From Microbulbifer sp. THAF38 (GTDB lineage: Bacteria; Pseudomonadota; Gammaproteobacteria; Pseudomonadales; Cellvibrionaceae), in assembly GCF_009363535.1 (NCBI RefSeq), contig NZ_CP045369.1:2491001-2555000 (forward strand): DNA of 64,000 nucleotides. Reading direction: 5' to 3'. The translations under genes and the position numbers were made by a program. Shown piece by piece: positions 44,625 through 53,230 of this stretch. Below the pieces are notes generated by a model. It was given only the letters and a program-made list of their open reading frames with translations. It ran no database searches and was not told the origin of the DNA. How positions within the stretch are numbered: the first letter of the stretch is position 1; every line of letters begins with the position of its first letter.

Positions 44625-46148
44625 TCACTCGTCAATATCGGAAAAAGACTGCTGTTCATGTCCACCCTCTTGGCGCCAAGAGGGTTTACGCAAATAGAAA
44701 ATCAGTAACGGAATAGACACTGTAATCACAATCCCGGTAAAGACTAAGGCTACATAAGTTTTGGGATCGGCAATTGTCAGCTGCTGAGGGGGGAAAAAGG
44801 ACACCAGCAGCGCAAATGAAACGGCGGCAATACCAGTGCCAGCGGTAATCCAAACGCCAGTGATTCCACCGGGTATTTTAAAGCTTCTGGGTAGATCTGG
44901 CTGGGTGTAACGCAAACGAATAACCGCTGCAAACATCAGCAAATACATAATGATATACAAACTTATCGCCATTACTGAGATCAACACAAAGGCTGTGGAA
45001 ACGTTATCCACCAAGACATAAATGGATGAAATCAACAAAACAATCAGGCATTGGGTGTAGAGGATATTTTTTTGTACGCCGCGGGCATTCTCCCGCTGAA
45101 ACCAGGGTGGCAACATACCGTCCTGAGCGGTGGCCAGTAGCCCCTTACTGGGCCCAGCTAGCCAGGCTAAAGCTCCTCCCAAAGCCCCATAGGCGATTAA
45201 CCCTGCCAGAATTTGCACTGGCCATCCAATACCCAGTAACTGTGAGAACCCCTGGTTGAACGCGGTGAAAAGGCCCGTCTCTATAGAGATCTGCTTATAG
45301 GGAAGAATCGCAGAAATAGCCAGCGCACCGAGGGTAAAGACCAGAAATGACACTAGGGCGGCAATACCGATCACTATCGGGTAACCGCGGCGTGCATTGG
45401 GCATTTCAGATACATGGCTGGCCTGGGCCTCGATGCCAGCAAAAGAGAGTAGTATCCCCCCGAGAAAAGCAACTGCTCCCAGGCCGGTAATGTGTGGAAA
45501 CCAGCGCGGGTGCGCCTGCCCTTCCTCCCTTACAGCCACAGCTGGGTCTGTGGCCGTTTCCCAGCCCAAAGGATGTCCCAACATCACCCAACCTATTGCC
45601 AAGGCAATGAGAATTACACAAGGCATCAGCGTGCCCAGCAGGAATCCATATTTGGTAACTTCTGCCAGAAATTGGGTTCCCGAAAGGGCTACCGCGGTAG
45701 CAATTAGGTAGGCAACTATACAAAAGCCGCCAATATAATAGGTGTTACCAGCGAGACTCTGATCACCGAAGGCATAAGCAATGGCTGCCGCGGCAAATCC
45801 CAGCTCAGTGGGATACCAGACAACACACTCCGCCCATTGCAACCAAATAGCGATAAAACCCACTTTGGGGGTGAAGGCCTCCCCCACCCAGGTATAAACT
45901 CCACCGGTGCGGTCGGAAAAAGCACTGCCCAATTCGGCGGCCACCAAACCCGCCGGAATTAAAAATAACAGAGCGGAAATGCCAATGTAGAAAAACATCG
46001 TCATTTCTTCCTGCGCCATCATCGGTAGATTGCGGAGGCTGGTTACGATAGTTGCTGCGGTAAGAAAACCCAGAGCACTCGCAGAGAATATTTTGCGATT
46101 GGAAATATCTGGCTGCTGCGATTCGTCGGTCTCACCTCTCACAGCCAA
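44625..46148 (-). CDS. gadC: Glutamate:GABA antiporter
   Basis: A 507-residue APC-superfamily transporter with 12 helices. It exchanges external glutamate for internal GABA and so exports protons. The family sequence includes GFLTAATIVTSLRNLPMMAQ, DRTGGVYTWVGEAF and LAGPSKGLLATAQDGMLPPW. The start is TTG at 46148, with a GTG two codons further as the alternative. The gene lies immediately upstream of gadB. The C-terminus is hydrophilic and may act as the pH-gated plug known in E. coli GadC. Confidence 0.9.
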   Translation of the reverse strand: MAVRGETDESQQPDISNRKIFSASALGFLTAATIVTSLRNLPMMAQEEMTMFFYIGISALLFLIPAGLVAAELGSAFSDRTGGVYTWVGEAFTPKVGFIAIWLQWAECVVWYPTELGFAAAAIAYAFGDQSLAGNTYYIGGFCIVAYLIATAVALSGTQFLAEVTKYGFLLGTLMPCVILIALAIGWVMLGHPLGWETATDPAVAVREEGQAHPRWFPHITGLGAVAFLGGILLSFAGIEAQASHVSEMPNARRGYPIVIGIAALVSFLVFTLGALAISAILPYKQISIETGLFTAFNQGFSQLLGIGWPVQILAGLIAYGALGGALAWLAGPSKGLLATAQDGMLPPWFQRENARGVQKNILYTQCLIVLLISSIYVLVDNVSTAFVLISVMAISLYIIMYLLMFAAVIRLRYTQPDLPRSFKIPGGITGVWITAGTGIAAVSFALLVSFFPPQQLTIADPKTYVALVFTGIVITVSIPLLIFYLRKPSWRQEGGHEQQSFSDIDE

Positions 46149-46216
46149 TACCCCGCTCTATTAAAGGATGCCACCAGGTAAACGTGGCCTGGCACGATAG
46201 AGTTTGCCCACTGTTT

Positions 46217-46609
46217 TTAAGCACTGACCAACTTACGGAGCTTAAATATTAAGTAGACACCGGTCATAAATGGGCTAGAAATACAAAAAATAATTAAGGT
46301 AGGAACCAGCCAATTTTTCATGCCTAGCGTAAACATTAAAACAATAGCGAGAACCGCTGAAATCAAACCGAAGCTCAGAAGTTTTATTACACGCCTTGCC
46401 TGAATAGGATCAGAATATGCGCGATCAAAACTCGCGAGAAATAGGCCAATCACGCCGAGAAGGCCAAATACGTAACAAATAATAATTAAACTATCTTGCC
46501 ACGAATTATAGCCACCGATGAGCTGTTTCGAGATTATGAGAACATACATGCCACCCCCAACTAACATTGGGACTACAGGCAGAATTGAAGAGGTAACTCG
46601 TAAATCCAT
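46217..46609 (-). CDS. Small four-helix membrane protein of unknown function
   Basis: A protein of about 130 residues with four hydrophobic segments, such as ILPVVPMLVGGGMYVLIISK and LISAVLAIVLMFTLGM. ATG at 46609 is preferred; GTG at 46627 is possible. It lies 68 bases upstream of gadC in the same direction and may be part of that operon. No family recognised. Confidence 0.55.
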   Translation of the reverse strand: MDLRVTSSILPVVPMLVGGGMYVLIISKQLIGGYNSWQDSLIIICYVFGLLGVIGLFLASFDRAYSDPIQARRVIKLLSFGLISAVLAIVLMFTLGMKNWLVPTLIIFCISSPFMTGVYLIFKLRKLVSA

Positions 46610-46724
46610 TTCAAGTCTCACTGGCACTTAACGCTTTTGAGGAAAATCCTGGCCCACAAAACAATGGTCCAGGCCTTCTTCTGGCCATCTATAAGCATGT
46701 ATAGGCATGCACCGTCACGACTTG

Positions 46725-46748
46725 CAGCAACACATCCCTATGTTGCTG
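46725..46748. other. Inverted repeat between rsmJ and the gad operon
   Basis: CAGCAACA and TGTTGCTG form a perfect 8-bp stem with an eight-base loop. Together with the hairpin at 46762 it may form a leader structure of the gad operon, read on the minus strand. Confidence 0.4.
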
Positions 46749-46761
46749 GGGCGGCAAAATG

Positions 46762-46787
46762 GTGAGGATCTCTAGAGGACTCCTCAC
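46762..46787 (-). terminator. Hairpin downstream of rsmJ
   Basis: GTGAGGA and TCCTCAC form a perfect 7-bp stem with a 12-base loop; on the minus strand CATTTT follows. It could end the rsmJ transcript, though it is 115 bases after the stop. Confidence 0.4.
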
Positions 46788-46902
46788 TAAAGGATTCTTA
46801 TCTAATCACCATCAGCCATTGTAGATAAATTGGATAATGAATTTTAAACCTTAGAGTATCGGGAGAACCTTGTAGGCGTGAAGAGTATTAAAAAATCGCC
46901 TA

Positions 46903-47706
46903 TCAATTGGGCACACCATGTTTGGTATAAATATCGAAGCGCCCCGACTTCCCCTCAAAAGAAAGCGCTGGCTTCTTCTCTGCGAGATACGGCGCCAGCT
47001 TGGGACGCTTGACCACGGTGCGGTAGTAGCAGGCCCTGAGAGCGGGCTCTAGTAGATCATCGGCATCCTGATCCTCTCCAACCAGATGATGGAAAGCCAC
47101 CATTTCCTTTTTTACCTTGGCACTCTTACCCCTGGGAGGAAACATGGGGTCGAGGTAGACAACCGGCCAGGATTCCTCATCCTGCTGAGCTAGCCATTCC
47201 GCGGCGGGCACATCCTCATCAGCAAGCGATAAAAGCCTGGCAATCTCAGCCAACTCCGAATCGGTAACGGAAGCCTCCCGCAATCGCCGCAGGCCATCCA
47301 GCAATAGCAGGCGCACAACTGGGTTACGCTCAAGCATCCGCACCTCACAGCCCTGGGCTGCCAGAACAAAAGCATCGCGGCCAAGTCCTGCGGTGGCATC
47401 CAATATGCGGGGATGAAAGCCGGGCCGTAAGCCTACGGCTTTGGCGACTGGCTGAGCTTTACCACCACCGTATTTACGTCGGTGTGCCAGAGCCCCGCCA
47501 ACAAAATCGACAGAGATCGGCCCTGGAGCCTTGCGTCCGGTAGCGCAGAGCTGTAGCTGTTCGCCACAGGACAAGACCTGGGGAACATCATTGACTTCCG
47601 ATGGGGGGACTACCCCTAGACAGGGAAGATTGAGTCGACTGGATAAATCCTGGGCGGCAGGCAGATCTTCTGTTGCCACCGCAATAATGGCCAATGCTGG
47701 GCTCAC
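46903..47706 (-). CDS. rsmJ: 16S rRNA (guanine-1516-N2) methyltransferase
   Basis: An SAM-dependent methyltransferase modifying G1516 of 16S rRNA. The 267 residues show the RsmJ signatures: SVDFVGGALAHRRKYGGGKA (about 65-84), motif I ILDATAGLGRDAFVLAAQG, LERNPVVRLLLLDGL, the catalytic-region YLDPMFPPRGKSA and the C-terminal GRFDIY. The start is GTG with GGAG upstream. It ends next to a STAS-like gene in the same direction. Confidence 0.95.
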   Translation of the reverse strand: MSPALAIIAVATEDLPAAQDLSSRLNLPCLGVVPPSEVNDVPQVLSCGEQLQLCATGRKAPGPISVDFVGGALAHRRKYGGGKAQPVAKAVGLRPGFHPRILDATAGLGRDAFVLAAQGCEVRMLERNPVVRLLLLDGLRRLREASVTDSELAEIARLLSLADEDVPAAEWLAQQDEESWPVVYLDPMFPPRGKSAKVKKEMVAFHHLVGEDQDADDLLEPALRACYYRTVVKRPKLAPYLAEKKPALSFEGKSGRFDIYTKHGVPN

Positions 47707-47741
47707 CGGCGCTCCATGTAACAGTTAAATGGTGCGCGATG

Positions 47742-48110
47742 CTAACCTGGATTTTCCAGCCATGCCAGAGCTTCGGAGTATTCATCCTGCGGGAAAGGCC
47801 GCACTTCTGCACTGATAAAATGGCAGACCAGATGCGGCATAAATTTTAATACCGGATTGTCTGACACTACGGCAATTCTTTGAATATGTTTCTCGTGATC
47901 CTGCACAAATCGAAAGTGTGAGATCATCGCGACAAAATCTTCCCATCCCGCAAAATCTTGAGCGTCGATCAGCAGCCCCTCTATCCTGCCCTGCTCCCGA
48001 ATAATGGGATCTATTTTTTCTGCCAGCTGATGAAAATCCTCTGCCCTAAATTTTCCTCTAGGCCGAATTTGTAAAACGGTATGTCCCTGTAGCCACTTAT
48101 GTTCGATCAT
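47742..48110 (-). CDS. STAS/SEC14-like (SpoIIAA-like) protein
   Basis: A 122-residue cytosolic protein with the SpoIIAA-like fold: IRPRGKFRAEDFHQLAEKID, LLIDAQDFAGWED and RIAVVSDNPVLKF. Such proteins may bind lipids or act in signalling. The ATG at 48110 matches the family opening (MIEHKW); GTG at 48131 is an alternative. It sits 35 bases upstream of rsmJ in the same direction. Confidence 0.75.
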   Translation of the reverse strand: MIEHKWLQGHTVLQIRPRGKFRAEDFHQLAEKIDPIIREQGRIEGLLIDAQDFAGWEDFVAMISHFRFVQDHEKHIQRIAVVSDNPVLKFMPHLVCHFISAEVRPFPQDEYSEALAWLENPG

Positions 48111-48179
48111 TTTGCAAAAGTTGCGGGCCACCTGAACCGGTAGCCCGCAGTGCCTCCTTTATATCTAGCAATCCATTAC

Positions 48180-48728
48180 TTAGGGCTCATCTTCGTTAGT
48201 CTTCATGCCCTGGTCGATTTCACTATCGCTATCCGGTGTACTGTCATCCAGATTATCTGCACCTTCCACTTCTCTCTGGGCCTCTTTAGCGGCATCTTCT
48301 ACCACATTATCCGTTGAAGTGTCGGAATCTGCATCGGGCGTATCCGCCGCATCCCCATCGGCACCAGGAACTGGAGGGGGACCACTGGCACCGCTATCTC
48401 CTGATGATCCCGGCATGGGGCCTGCACCCATAGTGTCAGGGCCCTCTCCGGCGCTGGCATCACCACCGGGAGGTGCGGGGTCGGTTTGCTCAGAATCCTG
48501 GGGCATTTGGGCATCGGGATTCCCCATACCGTCCGGGGGCGTGGCGGTACCATTTGGAGAGGTTGAATCACTTCCGCTGCCAGATGGCTTGGAATTGTCA
48601 TTCATCTGCTCACTATTGGGTGAATTCATCGAATCGTAAGCTTCTTTGGCTTTATGCTCGCCACTGCGAGACATAAAGTATCCGATGATCAACAGCAGGA
48701 TGATCAGTGGAATCAATAACTTTTTCAT
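48180..48728 (-). CDS. Membrane-anchored acidic low-complexity protein
   Basis: A 182-residue protein with one N-terminal helix (LLIPLIILLLIIGYFM) and a long acidic region rich in Pro, Gly, Ser and Asp (about 45-150). It ends in a helical Glu/Asp part (DAAKEAQREVEGADNLDD). The tail likely lies in the periplasm and is disordered. No family is known. A spacer or cell-envelope tether is possible. Confidence 0.65.
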   Translation of the reverse strand: MKKLLIPLIILLLIIGYFMSRSGEHKAKEAYDSMNSPNSEQMNDNSKPSGSGSDSTSPNGTATPPDGMGNPDAQMPQDSEQTDPAPPGGDASAGEGPDTMGAGPMPGSSGDSGASGPPPVPGADGDAADTPDADSDTSTDNVVEDAAKEAQREVEGADNLDDSTPDSDSEIDQGMKTNEDEP

Positions 48729-49021
48729 ATGTCGACCTCTCGACCCCGGGCAGTTTCAAAAATTGCGCTCTTGCATGGCCAGCACCCAGTACTCTGGGAA
48801 TCTACTTATTGCGCGAAACTGGCTGGCCTTACAGCCTTTTGACGCCGAGCAAAGCATAATCAACTGCTATCGGCCAAAGAAGGTGGCGCCAATAATGATA
48901 AGAATAACCCGCCATGAAAGTTCTTCAAGGCAATGGACTTGAACAGAAGAGTCTGGATTGCTGTAACTGGCTGACAACTTACAACCAAATGTTCTAATGA
49001 GTGCGAGATTTACTGAAGGTG

Positions 49022-49477
49022 TCAGCCCTGGGAGCTAAATGCTTTGAGCTCCGCCAACAGTGCCTCAGCTTCGGATTCAACAACCGCTGAATCGCAGCTG
49101 TGCAATTGCAGCCTGCCATAGCTGTCGAGCCTGGCGAAAATCAGATAACTCTCACCTTTCTCAAGTTTCTTATCGCAGTATTCCAAGCCCAGACGAAAAG
49201 TAATTTGATCCGCCACTATGCCTTTCCAAACCTGGCCAGGCACCGCGGAATAGACATAACCGGAGATCGCCGTTACACCCGGCTCCGAGAGTGCACTGTC
49301 CACATCCCGATGGATACCAATCACTTCTACCTGCGCCACTACGGCCGCTTCGGTAAAACGGACCTCCAGGTTAGTGCCAGATTCAATCGCTGCACCCTGC
49401 CAGGTGAAAGCCTGAATAGCCACTAGCGCCAGGGCAAAACCCCATATGGTACTCCACTTGAACAAGCGATGACTCAC
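49022..49477 (-). CDS. Secreted protein with TIMP/netrin-like fold
   Basis: About 151 residues from a GTG at 49477 (GGAG upstream), with a signal peptide (WGFALALVAIQAFTWQGAA) and a mature domain of about 120 residues. The pattern VAQVEVIGIHRDV, GQVWKGI, a central Cys, KGESYLIFARLDSYGRLQLH and a late Cys resembles the bacterial netrin-like (TIMP) domain. That likeness is from remembered motifs and is uncertain. A longer frame from 49528 lacks a ribosome site. It stands alone. Confidence 0.6.
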   Translation of the reverse strand: MSHRLFKWSTIWGFALALVAIQAFTWQGAAIESGTNLEVRFTEAAVVAQVEVIGIHRDVDSALSEPGVTAISGYVYSAVPGQVWKGIVADQITFRLGLEYCDKKLEKGESYLIFARLDSYGRLQLHSCDSAVVESEAEALLAELKAFSSQG

Positions 49478-49831
49478 GACTCTGCTCCACTTTTCTTTTC
49501 TTTGTTGATCTAGGGATAGCACAGCCACCCAATAGATCGCCGGTTTTTTTATCTTGAAAGGATTTATCGGTATTTCATTCCTTGAGAAAACCTACATCCG
49601 TATAAAAAACAACCAGGCAAACAATAATGTGGGGCCTGTGAAGATCGGTGATTCACAGAGACAGAGGGGGCGTGAATTATTACAGGAGAATGGGGAATCT
49701 CTGCTGAGATGGCGCAAGGCGCAAATAGGAAAGAAAGGCTTGTGTCACTGCGTACAAGATCATCATTGAGGCCAAGGAGCATCTAGACGCAGTGACATGC
49801 AACTGTTTATCAGTTCAGCTGCACAAAAGAA
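49478..49831. other. Intergenic region
   Basis: About 350 bases. Overlapping short frames exist on both strands (for example 49554-49769 forward), but none has a family pattern or a good start. No clear terminator seen. Confidence 0.3.
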
Positions 49832-50479
49832 TTACAGTGGCAGTAATTCCAGCTCAACCCGACGGTTGGCCTGACGACCAGACTCAGAGTCGTTGCTGGC
49901 CAGCGGGTAGCGCTCACCATAACCAACGGCCTGCACGCGGCCGACAGAAACACCATTGTGGCTAAAGAAGCTCGCCACAGAATTGGCCCGCTGCTCACTC
50001 AGGGACTGGTTATATACATCGGAACCCGTGCTGTCGGTATGGCCACTCACACGGATAGCGGTCTTGTTGAATTCCTGTAAAACCACAGTAACCGATTCCA
50101 GGGTGTCGTAAAAATCGGTACGGATATCTGAGCGATTGGTTCCGAAGGTGATATTGCCCGGCATGATCAGGCGAATATTGTCACCTTCACGCTGAACTCG
50201 CACACCGCTACCTTCCAGGCGCTGACGCAAAGCCATTTCCTGGCGGTCCATGTAGTAACCAATACCGCCACCAATCGCAGCACCACCCAGGGCACCGGTA
50301 AGAGCCCCCTTCTTGCGGTCTTTCTTACTCGCAGTTGCCACGCCAACAATAGCGCCAGCTACAGCGCCCATTCCAGCCCCCTTGGCGGCATTACTGGTTT
50401 TACTCTCGCCGGTGTAAGGGTCCAGAGTGGAACAGCCTACCAGTGAGCCCATAGCGAGAATTGCTACCCAATGTTTCAT
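49832..50479 (-). CDS. OmpA-like lipoprotein (YiaD type)
   Basis: A 215-residue outer-membrane lipoprotein that binds peptidoglycan. The signal ends LVGC (lipobox), followed by Gly-rich segments typical of YMGG domains (GAGMGAVAGAIVGVATASKK, ALGGAAIGGGIGYYMDRQ) and a C-terminal OmpA domain with ITFGTNRSDIRTDF, VSGHTDSTGS and RQANRRVELEL. The ATG at 50479 has AGGAG upstream, while the longer frame from 50557 adds non-signal residues. It is monocistronic. Confidence 0.9.
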   Translation of the reverse strand: MKHWVAILAMGSLVGCSTLDPYTGESKTSNAAKGAGMGAVAGAIVGVATASKKDRKKGALTGALGGAAIGGGIGYYMDRQEMALRQRLEGSGVRVQREGDNIRLIMPGNITFGTNRSDIRTDFYDTLESVTVVLQEFNKTAIRVSGHTDSTGSDVYNQSLSEQRANSVASFFSHNGVSVGRVQAVGYGERYPLASNDSESGRQANRRVELELLPL

Positions 50480-51191
50480 TATTGGTTCTCCTAACGCACT
50501 TTTAATAAACGGGTATCGAGACGCACTGAGTTCAGTGCTCCTGCACAGTGCCGGCATTATCCAGCTAAAAGCTGACCGGCGGCTGAATCAACCCAACCAA
50601 ATTATGTGGAGAATACGACGAAGCCAATTCCAGTTCTATTGACCAGTCCCCATTGCAGGCTTCGAAGCTCTCAGTTGCAGTATCTTCTTGCGATGCTTTT
50701 CTACGATATTTCTGTGATATTTCCTGTGGTCCAGAGATCCACAGCAGTTGAATAAAAAGCGATCAAACCAGACTTCTTCCACAGGTTTTGTGGATAACTC
50801 TGTGCACTAATAAACAGAGGTACGCGCCAGGCGGCATGCAGTCTCGCCTGCAGCGATTTGCATATTTTTTAAACTCTCTAGTTTTTGCTTTAAAAACAAT
50901 AAGTTAGAACCAGTCTAAAATTTATGCACAAACTGTATTGATAAATAATCAGACGTCAAGCTGCCCAGTTTTAAGTGTGGAAAAGTTTGTCAATAGCAAA
51001 GACGTCACAAGACAGACTTTTTTTAGACACTTTAATACTTACGGTCATAGTGAAGTGGCGCCAAAATATTTTCGATAATTTTTGACGATTCTTGTCAGGG
51101 CAAACTCTTTAAATTTGCGCCATATTTGTTTTCTAGCGCCACTCATTGATGGAGCAGTGAATAATGAATAGTCACCGAATTCACCGCCCAT
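50480..51191. other. Long AT-rich intergenic region
   Basis: About 710 bases with no supported gene. It holds the OmpA-like promoter. A single perfect DnaA-box match (TGTGGATAA at 50789-50797) is present but is not clustered with others. Ends at the short tandem repeat near slyX. Confidence 0.35.
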
Positions 51192-51230
51192 TTTTTCAAC
51201 ACCGCTCAACTATTTTTCAACACCGCTCAA
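51192..51230. repeat. Two-copy tandem repeat, 21-bp period
   Basis: TTTTTCAACACCGCTCAA occurs at 51192-51209 and again at 51213-51230. The second copy includes the slyX stop codon. It looks like a slippage duplication at the gene end. Confidence 0.8.
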
Positions 51231-51454
51231 TAGTGGGGTGGCTTTTCGTCAGCTTGCCTGCCCCCACCCTGCATTTCGAAGGTGAGAGCACTGTACTTAT
51301 CTCCAAGTTCACGCAGTCTCGCCACCACTGAGCGAATATCCGCATCTTGGCGCGTAATAACGTCATTTAATTGGGAGATCGTATCCTCTTGAAAAGCCAA
51401 GCGGCTCTCCAGCTCATCGATACGCTCCATGAGTTTTAAAACTTCTTCTGTCAT
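51227..51454 (-). CDS. slyX: SlyX family protein
   Basis: A 75-residue coiled-coil protein. The family pattern is DELESRLAFQEDTISQLNDV and the C-terminal PPHY. SlyX is common in gammaproteobacteria and of unknown function. Its ATG overlaps the serine hydrolase stop by one base (TAATG), so the two are co-translated. The 3' end carries a 21-bp tandem duplication. Confidence 0.92.
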   Translation of the reverse strand: MTEEVLKLMERIDELESRLAFQEDTISQLNDVITRQDADIRSVVARLRELGDKYSALTFEMQGGGRQADEKPPHY

Positions 51455-52596
51455 TACAATAATCCGTACAGTGTCTCAACCAGGCCAACCGCACGGCGAT
51501 CCATAAACAGACTTTGCCCCAGTCGTGTAGTGATGTAACCCACTCCCAGGCCCTGCTCTGGGTCGGCAAAACCGACACTGCCGCCCGCACCTGGATGGCC
51601 AAATCCCTGCTTTCCGCCGAATCGCAGATCTGCGGAGTGACTACTGCGAATAAAGCCGCAACCAAAGCTCACCTCAGCCTGAAGCACTTTATCCCGCCCA
51701 CAACTCTGTTCTTGCGAGGCTTCATCCACCCATTTTTGTCCAAGGGTTGTTGGATTTCCCCCTGCCAGATCACCGTAAACCGTCGCCAGATCCCGCGCAC
51801 TGAAATGACCATTGGCTGCGGGAATCAAGGCATTGCGCCACTCGGGGCTGTTAGTTCCCATCATCAGGCTCACCGGATTACTAAACGCCATAGCGACCGG
51901 GCCTTTGCGATCTTCTTTGATCGCCCGGCCAATGGCATTCTCACGCAGCTCCGGCAATGGTTGTTTCAGCGGGCTCACATCGGCGATGCGGCTCGAAAGA
52001 TGTCCCACTGCACCAAAGCCGCCATCGAGATTGAGGGGTTTGGCTAGCATTTCCCGATAAAGTTCCAATAATGGTTTTTCTGCAACGCGCTCTATCAGGC
52101 CGCCCAAGCTCCAACCGTAAAGAAACGGCGCATAGCCCTGCTCACTGCCTGGTTCCCACCACGGGGCTGTATGGGCAACCGCATCGCAGGCCGCCAGCCA
52201 ATCATAAATAAGACTGTCCTTAACCCGCTCGCGAAAGGCGACCAAGCCACTGCGATGACAGAGAAGTTGGCGCGCGGTGACAGTTTTCTTATGCTGTGCA
52301 AATTCTGGCCAGTAATCTGAGACTGGGCGATCCAAATCCAACGTGCCCGCTTCTACCTGCTGCATAGCGAGCAGTGCTAAAACCCCCTTGCTGGACGAAA
52401 ACACATTGACCAGTGTTTCTTCCGTAAAGGGTTTCTCCCCTTCCCGGTCGGCACTGCCCGCCCACAAGGAGCAGATCAACTCACCTTGCCGTCGCACCGC
52501 AAAGGCGGCACCAGTGTCTCCACACTCGCGAAAATTTTTGCCGAAAGCCTCGAACAGGGCTTCGAAACCGGGGGCGCAAAAGCCGTATATTTCCAT
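51454..52596 (-). CDS. Serine hydrolase, beta-lactamase family (class C/EstB-like)
   Basis: A 380-residue hydrolase with the penicillin-binding fold. The SxxK motif is SSSK at S67-K70 (NVFSSSKGVLALLAMQQ). A YAPFLYGW segment probably includes the YxN-like site, and GHPGAGGSVGFADPEQGLG is near the C-terminus. No signal peptide is seen, so it is likely cytosolic. It resembles esterases more than true beta-lactamases. It is co-transcribed with slyX. Confidence 0.85.
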   Translation of the reverse strand: MEIYGFCAPGFEALFEAFGKNFRECGDTGAAFAVRRQGELICSLWAGSADREGEKPFTEETLVNVFSSSKGVLALLAMQQVEAGTLDLDRPVSDYWPEFAQHKKTVTARQLLCHRSGLVAFRERVKDSLIYDWLAACDAVAHTAPWWEPGSEQGYAPFLYGWSLGGLIERVAEKPLLELYREMLAKPLNLDGGFGAVGHLSSRIADVSPLKQPLPELRENAIGRAIKEDRKGPVAMAFSNPVSLMMGTNSPEWRNALIPAANGHFSARDLATVYGDLAGGNPTTLGQKWVDEASQEQSCGRDKVLQAEVSFGCGFIRSSHSADLRFGGKQGFGHPGAGGSVGFADPEQGLGVGYITTRLGQSLFMDRRAVGLVETLYGLL

Positions 52597-52706
52597 GTAT
52601 CTAGGTCCAGATAATTCGGGTAACTCTATTGCAAGTCCGCAAGGTTAGTTTCTTCCCCTCCCTGGCGCAAATCGTTACTATGGCGCGTCCACAGCGAGGG
52701 ATAGTT

Positions 52707-53171
52707 ATGACTGAGCAAATCGCCATTCAGGATCAGATTCAGGGCAACCATTGTTTTGGTTGCGGGTCGGACAACGACCAGGGCCTGCGTATTAAAAGCT
52801 ATTGGGTAGAGCCGGATAAATCCCGTTGTGAATTTACACCCAGCCCGTACCACAATGCCGGACCCGCTCAATATTTGAACGGCGGTATTATCGCTACGGT
52901 GATTGATTGTCATACCATTTGTACCGCCATCGCCGATGGCTATCTGCAAGCGGGTCGCAATGTGGGCAGCGGGGATAAAATCTGGTTTGCCACTGGCAAG
53001 CTGGACATCAAGTACCTGGCGCCCGCTGCCATCGATAAACCGGTAATCCTGGAAGCCTCTATTGTCGAACGCGGCCCCAAGAAGACCATTTTGCACTGTG
53101 ACCTCCGTAGCGACGGGCGCCTTTGCGCAAAGGCAGAAGTGGTTGCTGTAAAAGTGCCAGACGAATGGTAG
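52707..53171 (+). CDS. PaaI-family hotdog thioesterase
   Basis: A 154-residue acyl-CoA thioesterase-like protein. It begins near CFGCGSDNDQGLRIKSYWVE and contains NGGIIATVIDCHTICTAIAD, the family helix with the catalytic Asp, then YLAPAAIDKPVILEA. The ATG at 52707 has GAGGGA upstream; the longer frame from 52629 lacks one and would include non-conserved residues. It is divergent from the serine hydrolase and convergent with the ion channel. The substrate acyl group is unknown. Confidence 0.85.
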   Translation: MTEQIAIQDQIQGNHCFGCGSDNDQGLRIKSYWVEPDKSRCEFTPSPYHNAGPAQYLNGGIIATVIDCHTICTAIADGYLQAGRNVGSGDKIWFATGKLDIKYLAPAAIDKPVILEASIVERGPKKTILHCDLRSDGRLCAKAEVVAVKVPDEW

Positions 53172-53204
53172 CCCGCCGAACTAGGCCTCACATGACAGTA
53201 GGAA

Positions 53205-53217
53205 GCCCCTTTGGGGC
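53205..53217. terminator. Short hairpin between convergent genes
   Basis: GCCCC and GGGGC form a 5-bp stem with a TTT loop, between the thioesterase stop and the channel stop. Weak but well placed. Confidence 0.3.
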
Positions 53218-53230
53218 ACCCACAACCAGG

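Noticed and set aside
49554..49769. 71-codon forward frame between the TIMP-like and OmpA-like genes
   Set aside because: No family pattern, TTG start without a good ribosome site, and an equally long frame on the other strand.
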